The notes under the pieces are model-generated. The model did not search any database and was not told the origin of the DNA. It was given only the letters and a program-made list of their open reading frames with translations. From Clostridium sp. BJN0001 (GTDB lineage Bacteria; Bacillota; Clostridia; Clostridiales; Clostridiaceae): DNA of 64,000 nt. How positions within the stretch are numbered: position 1 is the stretch's first letter; every line of letters starts with the position of its first letter. The stretch lies in the NCBI RefSeq assembly GCF_022869825.1, contig NZ_CP094971.1:1365501-1429500 (forward strand), given 5' to 3'. A program made the position numbers and the translations under genes. Positions 20,068 through 29,433 of this stretch are shown here, piece by piece.

Positions 20068-20649
20068 CTATCTACTGTCATTACATATATTAACCACAAA
20101 ATTAGCTATTATATTTTTTCCTTTTGGAGTGTATATTGATTCAGGATGAAACTGAAGTCCATAAACATCATATTTTTTATGTTTTATCCCCATTATTTCT
20201 CCAGTATTATAAACACTTGCTATAATTTCTAAAGAATCACTTAAAGAACTATTATCAACTATAAGTGAATGATATCTCATGGCTTCTATTTTTCTAGGTA
20301 TACAGTTGAAAATGCCTTTTCCCTTAAGCTGAATAGTAGATGTCTTACCATGAAATATTTCATTAGCCCTTACAACTTTTGTTCCATACGCAGCAGCAAT
20401 ACATTCATGTCCTAGACATATTCCAAGTATAGGTATACTTTCTCCAAGCTTTTTTATTATTTCTATTGATAACGTAGCTTCTTCAGGTCTTCCAGGTCCT
20501 GGAGAAATTATAATTCCAGAAGGATTAAGTTTTTTAATCTCATCTATTGTTATTTCATTACATCTATAAACTTTAGCATCTGCAAATTCTGAAACGTATT
20601 GGTAAAGATTATAAGTAAAAGAATCAAAATTATCTATAATTAATATCAT
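20068..20649 (-). CDS. trpG: Anthranilate synthase component II (glutamine amidotransferase) TrpG
   Basis: Supplies ammonia from glutamine to TrpE. A class I amidotransferase of 193 residues: the nucleophile Cys is in GICLGHECI and the catalytic His-Glu pair in LQFHPESI; the oxyanion region is ISPGPGRPE. It overlaps the trpE stop by 4 bp (ATGA-type). It could also serve 4-amino-4-deoxychorismate synthase, as many clostridial TrpG/PabA proteins do, but the Trp T-box upstream supports TrpG. Confidence 0.94.
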   Translation of the reverse strand: MILIIDNFDSFTYNLYQYVSEFADAKVYRCNEITIDEIKKLNPSGIIISPGPGRPEEATLSIEIIKKLGESIPILGICLGHECIAAAYGTKVVRANEIFHGKTSTIQLKGKGIFNCIPRKIEAMRYHSLIVDNSSLSDSLEIIASVYNTGEIMGIKHKKYDVYGLQFHPESIYTPKGKNIIANFVVNICNDSR

Positions 20650-22037
20650 CTTAATGCCTCCTTTAAAGCCATAAGCTTATTTTGTACTTCATTAAATTCA
20701 TTTTCAGCAATTGAATCATAAACAATTCCTGCACCAGCTTGTATATATGCTGTCTTATCTTTTAAAAGAAGCGTTCTTATTGCTATTGCCATATCTGTAT
20801 TTCCACCATATGAAAAATATCCTACAGAACCAGCGTATAATCCCCTTTTGTAATCTTCAAGCTCCTCTATAATTTCCATTGCTCTTATTTTAGGTGCACC
20901 AGATAATGTACCTGCTGGAAGACATGCACTTAATGCATCAAATCCATCAATATTATCTAAAAGTTTTCCTTTTACAGTTGAAGTAATATGCATTACATGA
21001 GAAAATTTTTCAACTTTCATAAAGTCATTTACATGAACAGAACCCACTTTACTTATTCTTCCTATATCATTTCTACCAAGATCCACAAGCATAACATGTT
21101 CTGCAAGTTCCTTTTTATCTTTTAAAAGTTCATCACTTAACTTATTATCTTCCTCTGGTGTTTTTCCACGTTTTTTTGTACCAGCTATAGGCTTAGTTAT
21201 AACCTCGTCTTTCCTTACAGTAACTACTGTTTCAGGAGATGAGCCTATTACCTGATACTCATCATAATCAATAAGATACATATATGGAGATGGATTAGTT
21301 TCTCTTAGTTTTCTATATATATCTATATATGATTTTTTAGTATCGCATTTCATTCTTAAAGATGGAACAACCTGAAATATATCTCCTCTTAAAATATGGT
21401 CTTTTGCTTTCTCTACATTTTCCATATATTTTTCTTTTGAAGTAAGAAGTTTAAAAGAAATATCCTCATCTTCTGCAATTTCTTCAATATCAGCCGGATA
21501 ATTTATTAAATCTTTTATGTACTTCTTTTGATCTTTTACTATAAAATCATAATCACGAGTATCATCCTTTTTAATATTATCTATAATAAAAACTTTATGA
21601 GTAAAGTGATCATAACATATATATCTGTTATATATGTTAAATCTTATAAGAGGAATATTTAAATCGTCCTTATTTTTAAACTCAAGCTTTTTTTCAAAAA
21701 GAGCTACTGTATCATACCCCATATATCCTATAGCTCCGCCTTTATATGAAAAAGGATTAGATTCATTTGAAAATTGAACCCTTATTTCAGCTTTTAATTC
21801 TTCAATCTCTTTTAATGTATCACCTTTAATTTCTTTACATGGATTTTCACCAATATAAGAATATCGTCCAAAGTAATTTTCTTTTGAACCACTTTCAAAA
21901 ATAAATTTTCTTTTTCCTTTAAAACCATTAAATATCCTTATCGGTGTAATTTCATCTCCTCGAAATTCACTTATAAGAGAGAAAACTTTTCCTTCTTCTT
22001 TTCTTTTTAAAAACTCATCTTTTTTAATATTAATCAT
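20646..22037 (-). CDS. trpE: Anthranilate synthase component I TrpE
   Basis: Makes anthranilate from chorismate. 463 residues. The N-terminal feedback region has FESGSKENYFGRYSYIG, corresponding to the tryptophan-binding LLES region. The chorismate-binding core has GDIFQVVPSLR, KPIAGTKKRG, DLGRNDIGRI and PAGTLSGAPK. AGGAGGG precedes the ATG. It is the first gene of the trp cluster and is under T-box control. Confidence 0.95.
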   Translation of the reverse strand: MINIKKDEFLKRKEEGKVFSLISEFRGDEITPIRIFNGFKGKRKFIFESGSKENYFGRYSYIGENPCKEIKGDTLKEIEELKAEIRVQFSNESNPFSYKGGAIGYMGYDTVALFEKKLEFKNKDDLNIPLIRFNIYNRYICYDHFTHKVFIIDNIKKDDTRDYDFIVKDQKKYIKDLINYPADIEEIAEDEDISFKLLTSKEKYMENVEKAKDHILRGDIFQVVPSLRMKCDTKKSYIDIYRKLRETNPSPYMYLIDYDEYQVIGSSPETVVTVRKDEVITKPIAGTKKRGKTPEEDNKLSDELLKDKKELAEHVMLVDLGRNDIGRISKVGSVHVNDFMKVEKFSHVMHITSTVKGKLLDNIDGFDALSACLPAGTLSGAPKIRAMEIIEELEDYKRGLYAGSVGYFSYGGNTDMAIAIRTLLLKDKTAYIQAGAGIVYDSIAENEFNEVQNKLMALKEALR

Positions 22038-22058
22038 TTTTAGCCCTCCTTTTTATAA

Positions 22059-22378
22059 TAAAAAAAGCCACTTCGCCTTTTGGGACGAAGTGACTTTCGT
22101 TATGCCACCCAAAACTTTAGAAAGTATAAAAAAAAGTATTCATCCTATCTAGGACGAATACTATATATCGCTATACCACCTATACACTTTTCCTGGTACA
22201 AAATTATACCATGTCATCTTAACGGCAGACTCCCGTATATCCCTACTAAAATTCAGAATATCACTTCAAAGACCCATTCAAAAACCGCTTTAACGCCCGT
22301 TTCTCATCTATCACAGACTTTCTGTAAATAAAGTAATAGTTTTCTACTATTCTTCTCATAAGCTTTAATCTATAAATT
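22059..22378 (-). ncRNA. Tryptophan T-box leader with two antiterminator/terminator modules
   Basis: This is the leader of trpE on the minus strand. The specifier region reads GAA-UGG-GUC-UUUGAAG, giving a Trp codon at 22276-22274. Downstream is a first T-box core AGGTGGTA (22181-22174) followed by a 12-bp terminator hairpin (22135-22162) and a T-run. A second T-box core GGGTGGCA (22110-22103) follows with its own terminator (22066-22095) and T-run before the ribosome-binding site. Only one specifier/stem I region is visible, so this looks like a single sensor with two decision modules. Uncharged tRNA-Trp would have to stabilise both antiterminators in turn. Confidence 0.88.
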
Positions 22379-22384
22379 AAATAT

Positions 22385-22413
22385 ATTATAAACATATATT
22401 ATAGAATATTCAA
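22385..22413 (-). promoter_or_regulatory. trp operon promoter
   Basis: On the minus strand, a -35 TTGAAT, a 17-nt spacer and a -10 TATAAT lie just upstream of the T-box leader. The predicted start of transcription is near 22378. Confidence 0.7.
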
Positions 22414-22429
22414 TAGTATTTATAAATTT

Positions 22430-22756
22430 TTATTTATTTTTTATTAATTTATAAAATCTAAATACTTTATTTATGTCTCCATCTATCTTAAGTGTATTTT
22501 TTACTAATGCATTTTCAATATCAAGCTTTTTTGAAATAAATCTCATTAAAATATTTGATTTAGCCTTAATTACAGCATCATTATCTTTATATTCATAAGG
22601 CTCAATATTTATCTTTTCCTTATCTAATTCAATATAAAATGTTCCTTCATCAGCACCATCTAATCTTACCTCAAGTGCTATATGTTCATCTAAATGATGA
22701 GTATCAAGATTTTTTAACCTTTCTTTTACATCGTCAACTGATTTTAAAAAACTCAT
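22430..22756 (-). CDS. SCP2 sterol-binding-domain protein
   Basis: A protein of about 108 residues formed almost entirely by one SCP2-like domain (a hydrophobic-ligand-binding fold); the DAVIKAKSNILMRFISKK stretch is typical. The bacterial ligand is unknown. The ATG at 22756 is chosen because GGGGAG lies about 8 nt upstream. It lies 36 bp after the AAA+ gene on the same strand and is probably cotranscribed with it. Confidence 0.75.
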   Translation of the reverse strand: MSFLKSVDDVKERLKNLDTHHLDEHIALEVRLDGADEGTFYIELDKEKINIEPYEYKDNDAVIKAKSNILMRFISKKLDIENALVKNTLKIDGDINKVFRFYKLIKNK

Positions 22757-22792
22757 AATTATCACTCCCCCTATATATTTTACCATATTTCC

Positions 22793-25330
22793 TTACCATA
22801 AATCTATATCTTTTGTCAATATTTTGATTATTTCTCTTTTTGAATAGATATTATTCTTTATTATTCTTTCAGCCTGGCGTAATTTTATCTTTTCAAAACA
22901 CGATCTAACAAATCTAGCGTTTGAAGAATCAGTTTTACCAGATTCAAATGCACTTTTAAAGAAACTTTTTATTTTATTTTCAGAATCCTTAGTTAAAACA
23001 AACGATTCTTTTTTGCAAAATACTTTAAAAATATCAAAAAGTTCTTTATAATTATAATCATCAAATTTTATATCAAAATTAATTCTGCTTTTAAGTCCTG
23101 GATTTATTTTTAATAATTCTTCCATTTTATCTGTATAGCCTGCAAAAATAACGACAAGTTTATCTCTATTATCTTCCATCTCTTTTATAAGAGTTTCTAT
23201 GGCTTCTTTTCCATAATCATTAGATGAACCCCCATTTAGACTATAAGCTTCATCTATAAAAAGGATACCACCATAGGCTTCTTTTATTTTATTTAAAGTC
23301 TTTATTGCAGTTTCACCAACATACTGTCCTACAAGATCAGATCTTGTAACCTCGACAAGGTGACCTTTTTTTAATATTCCTATCTCTTTTAAAATCTTAG
23401 ATAAAATTCTTGCAACTGTTGTCTTGCCTGTTCCTGGATTGCCAGAAAAAAGCATATTAAGTGATACTGTATTAACTTTTATTCCAAGTTTTGATTTTCT
23501 TTCCATAACCTCAAGTGAATTTAAAAGGCTTATTATAACATCTTTAACATTTTTAAGTCCAATAAGATCATTAAGCTCTTTTTTTAGTTTCTTTTTTTTA
23601 TCTTCGTAGCTTTCTTTTTTTGAAAATCTTCCAAAGTCCTCTCTAGTTATTATGGTAAAATCCTTTTTAGAAGCTTTTTTATCACCTATTCTATACGCTT
23701 TTTCTCTAAGACACGATTCATATATATTTCTTACCTCACGTGCATTTGCAAAATTCTCATCAATTTTAGCTTCTGATATTTTTTGAAAGAATATTTCATA
23801 TGCATTTTTTGAAATCTTATATTTATCGTTTTTAGCCATATTCTTAAAAATTTCAAGCAGTTCAATATCTGTATAATCATCAAACATAATTTCAAAATTA
23901 ATTCTGCTTTTAAGTCCAGGATTAAGCTTTATAAGATTTTTCATTTTATCTGTATATCCTGCTAAGATAACTATAATCCTGTCTCTATAGTCTTCCATAG
24001 CTTTAAGTAGCGTTTCTATAGCCTCTAAGCCATAATCATTGCTGCTTCCTTCTTTATATAATGAATATGCCTCATCTATAAATAGAACTCCATCTAAGGC
24101 TTTCTCAACAGCTTTTTTAGTAAGTTTTGCAGTCTCTCCTACATATTTTCCTACGATTACACTTCTATCAACCTCTACAAGATTATTAGTCTTTAAAATC
24201 CCAAGATTATAAAATATTTCAGCAATAAGCCTTGCAACTGTTGTTTTACCTGTCCCAGGGTTTCCGAGAAATGCAAAGTGATATGATAAATTATTTTTTT
24301 CACAAATGCCTACAATATTTTCTCTATTCTTTTCGTACTTTACAAATCTAACTATCTTATTTATTTCTGTTTTAACATTCTTGAGTCCTATAAGAGAATT
24401 AAGCTTTTTTAAACCATCAGTTTTTACTTTAAATTCTTTTTTCTCTTTGTTAGTATTAAGGTTTTCTTTTACATTATCTATAGAAGAGCTACTATTTTCT
24501 TCATTATCTTTTAAATTTGTATACGGCTGTGAAACATAAGACTCTTCAGATCTAGTAGACACATTAACATTTTTCTTAAGTTTTTTCTCTTTTATATTTT
24601 TTATTTTATCAACTATTTTATCATCTTTATTAAAAACTTTATCATAGATATTATATAAGTATTTATCAGCTTTAGAAAGTGCATAACTTCCAAGGTGATT
24701 TGATAAAATTTTTCCACAATAATCAACGCATTTTGAATAATCTTCACATTTATATAAATATTTTATTATATCAATATATAATTCTTCATCAAAACCATAT
24801 TTTTCTGCATCATATAAAGATTCTAAAATAAATTTTGGTTCTTTATCTAAATTTATATAGCATCTGCTTAAAAGACGAAGGCATTTATAATTTGTTTTAT
24901 CAATTGAAGAAGATAAAAGAGCAAATTTAAGTGCATCGTCAAAATTTCCATTTATAAGTTCAAGCTTTCCAAGAGTTACTAAACAGTCTGTATTATATTT
25001 ATCTATGATAAATCCTTTTCTTGCATATGTATAAGCACTCTCATAATCGTTTACTTTGTAAAAACAACAACTTAAAAGACCATAATACTTACTGTTTGTA
25101 ACATCAAATTTTATGGCTTTTTTAAGATTGCTGCATGCTTTTAAATATTCTTTTGAATTATAATAAGTAAGCGCCATTAAATAATAAAGTCCTGGGTGGT
25201 TTTTGAAACATGAAATTGCTGTCTTCAAAACTACTATGCATTCATAAAAATTATGCATATCATTGTATCTTTGAATTTCTTCTTTAAACTTATTAAATTG
25301 TTTATCTTCATGAAGATTTGTATATTCCAT
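22793..25330 (-). CDS. TPR protein with two CbxX/SpoVK-type AAA+ ATPase domains
   Basis: 845 residues. The N-terminal third is a TPR-like helical repeat array (about residues 15-240). A low-complexity linker follows, then two AAA+ modules of the CbxX/CfqX/SpoVK family (about 310-560 and 600-840). Each has Walker A GNPGTGKTTVAR and Walker B LFIDEAYSL, and each carries an arginine-finger region near LKSRINF. This twin arrangement resembles a double-ring remodelling ATPase with a protein-interaction arm. The client is unknown; a sporulation role is possible by family only. Confidence 0.85.
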   Translation of the reverse strand: MEYTNLHEDKQFNKFKEEIQRYNDMHNFYECIVVLKTAISCFKNHPGLYYLMALTYYNSKEYLKACSNLKKAIKFDVTNSKYYGLLSCCFYKVNDYESAYTYARKGFIIDKYNTDCLVTLGKLELINGNFDDALKFALLSSSIDKTNYKCLRLLSRCYINLDKEPKFILESLYDAEKYGFDEELYIDIIKYLYKCEDYSKCVDYCGKILSNHLGSYALSKADKYLYNIYDKVFNKDDKIVDKIKNIKEKKLKKNVNVSTRSEESYVSQPYTNLKDNEENSSSSIDNVKENLNTNKEKKEFKVKTDGLKKLNSLIGLKNVKTEINKIVRFVKYEKNRENIVGICEKNNLSYHFAFLGNPGTGKTTVARLIAEIFYNLGILKTNNLVEVDRSVIVGKYVGETAKLTKKAVEKALDGVLFIDEAYSLYKEGSSNDYGLEAIETLLKAMEDYRDRIIVILAGYTDKMKNLIKLNPGLKSRINFEIMFDDYTDIELLEIFKNMAKNDKYKISKNAYEIFFQKISEAKIDENFANAREVRNIYESCLREKAYRIGDKKASKKDFTIITREDFGRFSKKESYEDKKKKLKKELNDLIGLKNVKDVIISLLNSLEVMERKSKLGIKVNTVSLNMLFSGNPGTGKTTVARILSKILKEIGILKKGHLVEVTRSDLVGQYVGETAIKTLNKIKEAYGGILFIDEAYSLNGGSSNDYGKEAIETLIKEMEDNRDKLVVIFAGYTDKMEELLKINPGLKSRINFDIKFDDYNYKELFDIFKVFCKKESFVLTKDSENKIKSFFKSAFESGKTDSSNARFVRSCFEKIKLRQAERIIKNNIYSKREIIKILTKDIDLW

Positions 25331-25356
25331 TTATTAACCCACCCATTTTATATTAT

Positions 25357-25986
25357 TTAAACAATTGTAGCTTCTTCCTTTAAATGATTTGTATCATTTA
25401 GATAAACTAAATGCGCATCAAAATTATCATCAAAATATATTTTTGTTACGCACGTATTTCCAAGTCCTATTCTATGATACATATTCATATTCCATTCAAA
25501 AAGATTTATAAGTGCAGCTTTTATAACTCCACCATGAGCTACTATAACTACTGTCTTTCCTTTATTATCTTCAGCTATTTTTCTTACACATGCTGAAGCT
25601 CTTAATGAAGCATTCTTTATGCTTATTTCTCCTGAGCCAAATCTTGCTTCTTCTTTATCTTTTCTCCATATATTAAAGTCTTCGTTATATTCATTCTCTA
25701 TTTCTTTTATACTAAGTCCTTCCCAATTACCAAAGTTTATTTCTTTTATATTTGGTTCAATTATTACTTCTTTTGATGTATCTTCTGCAAGTATCTGTGC
25801 AGTCTTATATGCTCTTTTAAGCGGACTTGCATAAACAGCGTCAAATTCACCATTTAATCGCTTTTTTAATAATTTTGCTTGTTCTATTCCCCTTTCGGAT
25901 AATGCTATATCAGTACAACCTTGAAATTTGCCTGCAGCATTCCATAAAGTTTCTCCATGTCTTATTAATAAAATTGTTGTCTTCAT
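25357..25986 (-). CDS. Histidine phosphatase family protein (phosphoglycerate mutase-like)
   Basis: 209 residues. The phosphohistidine motif is LLIRHGETLWN at the N-terminus; the second catalytic His is in VIVAHGGVIKA, and YASPLKRAYKTA is typical of the family. Candidates include alpha-ribazole phosphatase (CobC-like) or a broad acid phosphatase; there are no cobalamin genes nearby to favour the former. AGGGGG precedes the ATG. Confidence 0.88.
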   Translation of the reverse strand: MKTTILLIRHGETLWNAAGKFQGCTDIALSERGIEQAKLLKKRLNGEFDAVYASPLKRAYKTAQILAEDTSKEVIIEPNIKEINFGNWEGLSIKEIENEYNEDFNIWRKDKEEARFGSGEISIKNASLRASACVRKIAEDNKGKTVVIVAHGGVIKAALINLFEWNMNMYHRIGLGNTCVTKIYFDDNFDAHLVYLNDTNHLKEEATIV

Positions 25987-26151
25987 TGTTCCCCCTAGAT
26001 TTTATACTTTTGTTTAAATATAATATACCATAAAATGTTACAATATTATAGTCAAATTCAACTATGAGTAATACTTATACTATATTTTCTCGTTTTATAT
26101 TATAATAATAGTAATATACTAATATAATGCAATTTTTAGGAGGAATTTATT

Positions 26152-27321
26152 ATGAACTTGACCTTTTCAAAAAATCTTGATTATTTTCAAACAGGAATAT
26201 TTAATATATTAAATGAAAAACAGCAGGAACTTATAAAAAATGGAATGAAAGTATATAATCTTTCAGTAGGAACACCAGATTTTAAGCCTGACAATCATGT
26301 AATCGATGCACTTGTAAAATCAGCTCAAAATCCTAACGACTGGAAATATTCATTAGGTGACAGTCCCGAATTAATTGATGCGATGAAAAATTTTTATAAA
26401 AAAAGATTTAACGTTCAATTAGATAGTGATGAAATTATGTCTATTTATGGTTCACAAGAGGGATTAACGCATATAGGATTTTCAATATTAAATAAAGGCG
26501 ATACTGTTCTTGTTCCAAACCCTGGATATCCAATATTTGAAATAGGACCTTATCTTGCAGGTGCAGACATACATTATTACGATCTTTTAGAAGGAAATAA
26601 TTTTCTTCCAGACCTTAATTCCATATCAAAAGACATATTAAGAAAAGCAAAGATGATGATTGTCTCTTACCCTATGAACCCTGTCTGCGAAACTGCCCCA
26701 CCTGAATTTTATGATAAGCTTATATCTTTTGCAAAAGAAAACAATATAATAATCATACATGATAATGCATATTCAGATATAATCTATGACGGTAAAAAAG
26801 GAGGTTCATTTCTCTCTCATAAAGAAAGTAAAGAGGTCGGAGTAGAATTTTATTCTTTATCTAAATCATTTAACATGACAGGAGCAAGAATTTCTTTTGT
26901 TCTTGGTAATAAAGAAATTATAAAGCATTTTAAAATGCTTAGATCACAAATAGATTATGGTATCTTCACTCCAATTCAACAAGCTGCCATAGCTGCACTT
27001 AAGGGACCTTTAGACAGCGTTAAAGAGAACTGCAAAGAATATGAGAAAAGAAGAAATGCATTATGCAGAGGACTTACAAACATAGGCTTAAAAGTTAAAG
27101 ATAGCAGAGGAAGTATGTTTGCATGGGCAAAAATACCATCTAAATATAAAACTTCAACTGATTTTTGTATGGATCTTATGGAAAAAACTGGCGTTATATG
27201 TACTCCAGGAAACGCATTTGGAAGTCTTGGAGAAGGATATGTGCGTTTTGCATTAGTTCTCCCCGTAGATGTTATAAACGAAGCTGTTGAAAAAATTGAT
27301 GCAAGCGAAATATTGAAATAA
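26152..27321 (+). CDS. Class I/II PLP-dependent aminotransferase
   Basis: 389 residues, fold-type I. The PLP Lys is in YSLSKSFNMTGAR, the pyridine-contacting Asp is in IIIHDNAYSDII, and the carboxylate-binding Arg is in GYVRFAL. It resembles LL-diaminopimelate/alanine-type aminotransferases, but the substrate cannot be fixed from sequence. TAGGAGG lies 9 nt before the ATG. It stands alone on the plus strand between minus-strand genes. Confidence 0.88.
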   Translation: MNLTFSKNLDYFQTGIFNILNEKQQELIKNGMKVYNLSVGTPDFKPDNHVIDALVKSAQNPNDWKYSLGDSPELIDAMKNFYKKRFNVQLDSDEIMSIYGSQEGLTHIGFSILNKGDTVLVPNPGYPIFEIGPYLAGADIHYYDLLEGNNFLPDLNSISKDILRKAKMMIVSYPMNPVCETAPPEFYDKLISFAKENNIIIIHDNAYSDIIYDGKKGGSFLSHKESKEVGVEFYSLSKSFNMTGARISFVLGNKEIIKHFKMLRSQIDYGIFTPIQQAAIAALKGPLDSVKENCKEYEKRRNALCRGLTNIGLKVKDSRGSMFAWAKIPSKYKTSTDFCMDLMEKTGVICTPGNAFGSLGEGYVRFALVLPVDVINEAVEKIDASEILK

Positions 27322-27330
27322 TAAATAAAA

Positions 27331-27375
27331 AAATACTGTATCATAGCAAGAAGAGTTGCTTCTGATACAGTATTG
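27331..27375 (-). terminator. Terminator of the fru operon
   Basis: A 12-bp hairpin (aatactgtatca with tgatacagtatt) is followed on the minus strand by a T7 run. It also lies just after the aminotransferase stop codon and may serve both genes. Confidence 0.8.
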
Positions 27376-27405
27376 TATATAAATATTAAAATGAGAGTGA
27401 TTATA

Positions 27406-29319
27406 TTATTTTTTAATTGGTTTTTTTAATAATGATAATAATATCATTCCAACTACTGATCCTGCTATTACTGCTGCAATATACATTAATGAATTTCCTA
27501 TAACAGGAACTACGAAGATTCCTCCATGAGGAGCTCTTAAAGTACAATTGAATAACATTGAAATTGCACCTGCAGTTGCTGAACCAATTACGCAAGATGG
27601 AATAACTCTTAATGGATCTGCTGCTGCAAAAGGTATTGCACCTTCTGTTATAAACGATAAACCCATTATATAATTAGTTAAACCTGATTTTCTTTCATTT
27701 TCAGTAAATCTATTTCCAAAGAATGTTGTAGCAAGTGCTATTGCAAGAGGCGGAACCATACCACCAGCCATTACAGCTGCCATTACTTCATAGTTTCCAC
27801 TTGCAAGTGATGCTGTTCCAAATACATATGCTGCTTTATTAAATGGACCACCCATATCAATTGCCATCATTCCTGCAACAACAATTCCTAAAAGAACTCT
27901 GCTTGTTCCACCCATTGAATTAAGTAAGCCAGTAATTCCACTATTTATTGAACCAAAGAATGGATTTACTAATATCATTATTATTCCAATAATACCTATT
28001 CCAAAGAAAGGATATAACAATGTTGGCTTTAATCCTTCTAAGGCTTTTGGCAATGAATTAAATATTTTCTTTAAACCAAGAACTAAGTAACCTGCTGCAA
28101 AACCTGCAAATAATGCACCTAAAAATCCACCACTTATTGGTGATATACTTGAATCAAAAGCACTTGAGTAAGTAGTTCCAAGCTTTGCAAGAACTCCACC
28201 TACAAATCCAACTGCAAGACCTGGTCTATCAGCAATACTCATTGCTATAAATCCTGCAAGAACTGGAAGCATAAACCCAAACGCTTCTCCTCCAACTGTT
28301 TTTAGAAATGCTGCAATTGGTGTATTCATACCAAAGTTTTTTGGATCAATGCTATAGTCATCTAATAAGAATGCTAAAGCTATCAATATTCCTCCACCTA
28401 TTACAAATGGAAGCATATGTGATACACCATTCATCAAATGCTTATAAATTTGACGTCTAATGCTTTCATCATTTCCAGAATTCAAATCTTCTTCACTTCC
28501 TCCTTCATGATGATAAACATGAGCATCTCCACTTATAGCTCTACTTATTAATTCTTCTGACTTATGAATTCCATCGGCTACCTTTGTCTTTATAACTCTT
28601 TTGCCATCAAATCTAGCCATTTCAACATCTTTATCAGCTGCAATTATAATACATTCAGCTTGTTTAATTTCTTCCTTAGTTAAAACATTTTTAGCGCCTA
28701 CAGAACCATTAGTTTCAACTTTTATAGAAACGCCCATTTCCTTACCTTTGTTTTCTAAGCTTTCTGCTGCCATGTAAGTATGTGCTATTCCAGTTGGGCA
28801 CGCAGTTACTGCTAATACTCTATAAGATTCAGCTGCTTTTTTAACATTTTCTTCTGGGAACTTTTCAGTTTCTTTTTCATCTATTAATTTTAAAAATTTA
28901 TCTTTGTTATTACAATTTATTAATTTCTTTCTGAAGTCTTCATCCATTAATATAGTTGAAAGACGTGCTAATACTTCTAAGTGTAAATTATCACTATTAT
29001 CTGGAACTGCTATCATAAAGAATAAATTTGCAGACCTTCCATCTAAAGAATCATAATCAACACCAGATTTACATACTGCTGCTGCAATACCTGGTTTTTT
29101 AACTGCATTTGTCTTTCCATGAGGAATAGCTATTCCATCACCTATACCAGTTGTACTTAAATTTTCTCTAGTAAGTATTGCTTTTTTATATTCATCTTTA
29201 TTATTTAAGTTTCCTGTTTTGTCCATAAGGTCAACAAGCATATCTATACATTCTGCTTTAGAATGAGGTTTAATATCCATGTTCATTCCTTGTTTGTTTA
29301 ATAAATCTACAATTCTCAT
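27406..29319 (-). CDS. fruA: PTS fructose transporter, fused IIABC
   Basis: Imports fructose with phosphorylation to fructose-1-phosphate. The IIA domain (residues 1-150) has its phosphohistidine in GIAIPHGKT; the IIB domain has its phosphocysteine in VTACPTGIAHTYMAAE; the IIC membrane domain (about 300-635) has eight or more hydrophobic segments. The ATG at 29319 is chosen because AAGGAGG lies 8 nt upstream. It is the last gene of fruR-fruK-fruA. Confidence 0.95.
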   Translation of the reverse strand: MRIVDLLNKQGMNMDIKPHSKAECIDMLVDLMDKTGNLNNKDEYKKAILTRENLSTTGIGDGIAIPHGKTNAVKKPGIAAAVCKSGVDYDSLDGRSANLFFMIAVPDNSDNLHLEVLARLSTILMDEDFRKKLINCNNKDKFLKLIDEKETEKFPEENVKKAAESYRVLAVTACPTGIAHTYMAAESLENKGKEMGVSIKVETNGSVGAKNVLTKEEIKQAECIIIAADKDVEMARFDGKRVIKTKVADGIHKSEELISRAISGDAHVYHHEGGSEEDLNSGNDESIRRQIYKHLMNGVSHMLPFVIGGGILIALAFLLDDYSIDPKNFGMNTPIAAFLKTVGGEAFGFMLPVLAGFIAMSIADRPGLAVGFVGGVLAKLGTTYSSAFDSSISPISGGFLGALFAGFAAGYLVLGLKKIFNSLPKALEGLKPTLLYPFFGIGIIGIIMILVNPFFGSINSGITGLLNSMGGTSRVLLGIVVAGMMAIDMGGPFNKAAYVFGTASLASGNYEVMAAVMAGGMVPPLAIALATTFFGNRFTENERKSGLTNYIMGLSFITEGAIPFAAADPLRVIPSCVIGSATAGAISMLFNCTLRAPHGGIFVVPVIGNSLMYIAAVIAGSVVGMILLSLLKKPIKK

Positions 29320-29433
29320 TTTTTCTTCCTCCTTAAAATAAATTGCTAAATTAATATAAGTCAATAATAACGTTTACTATGATTGCATTTTTAGGTACCA
29401 TACATCTAATGCATGATACTTAAAACTCTTAAT

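Noticed and set aside
22080-22331. An 83-codon plus-strand open frame
   Set aside because: It lies entirely within the T-box leader on the opposite strand and has no ribosome-binding site or recognisable product.
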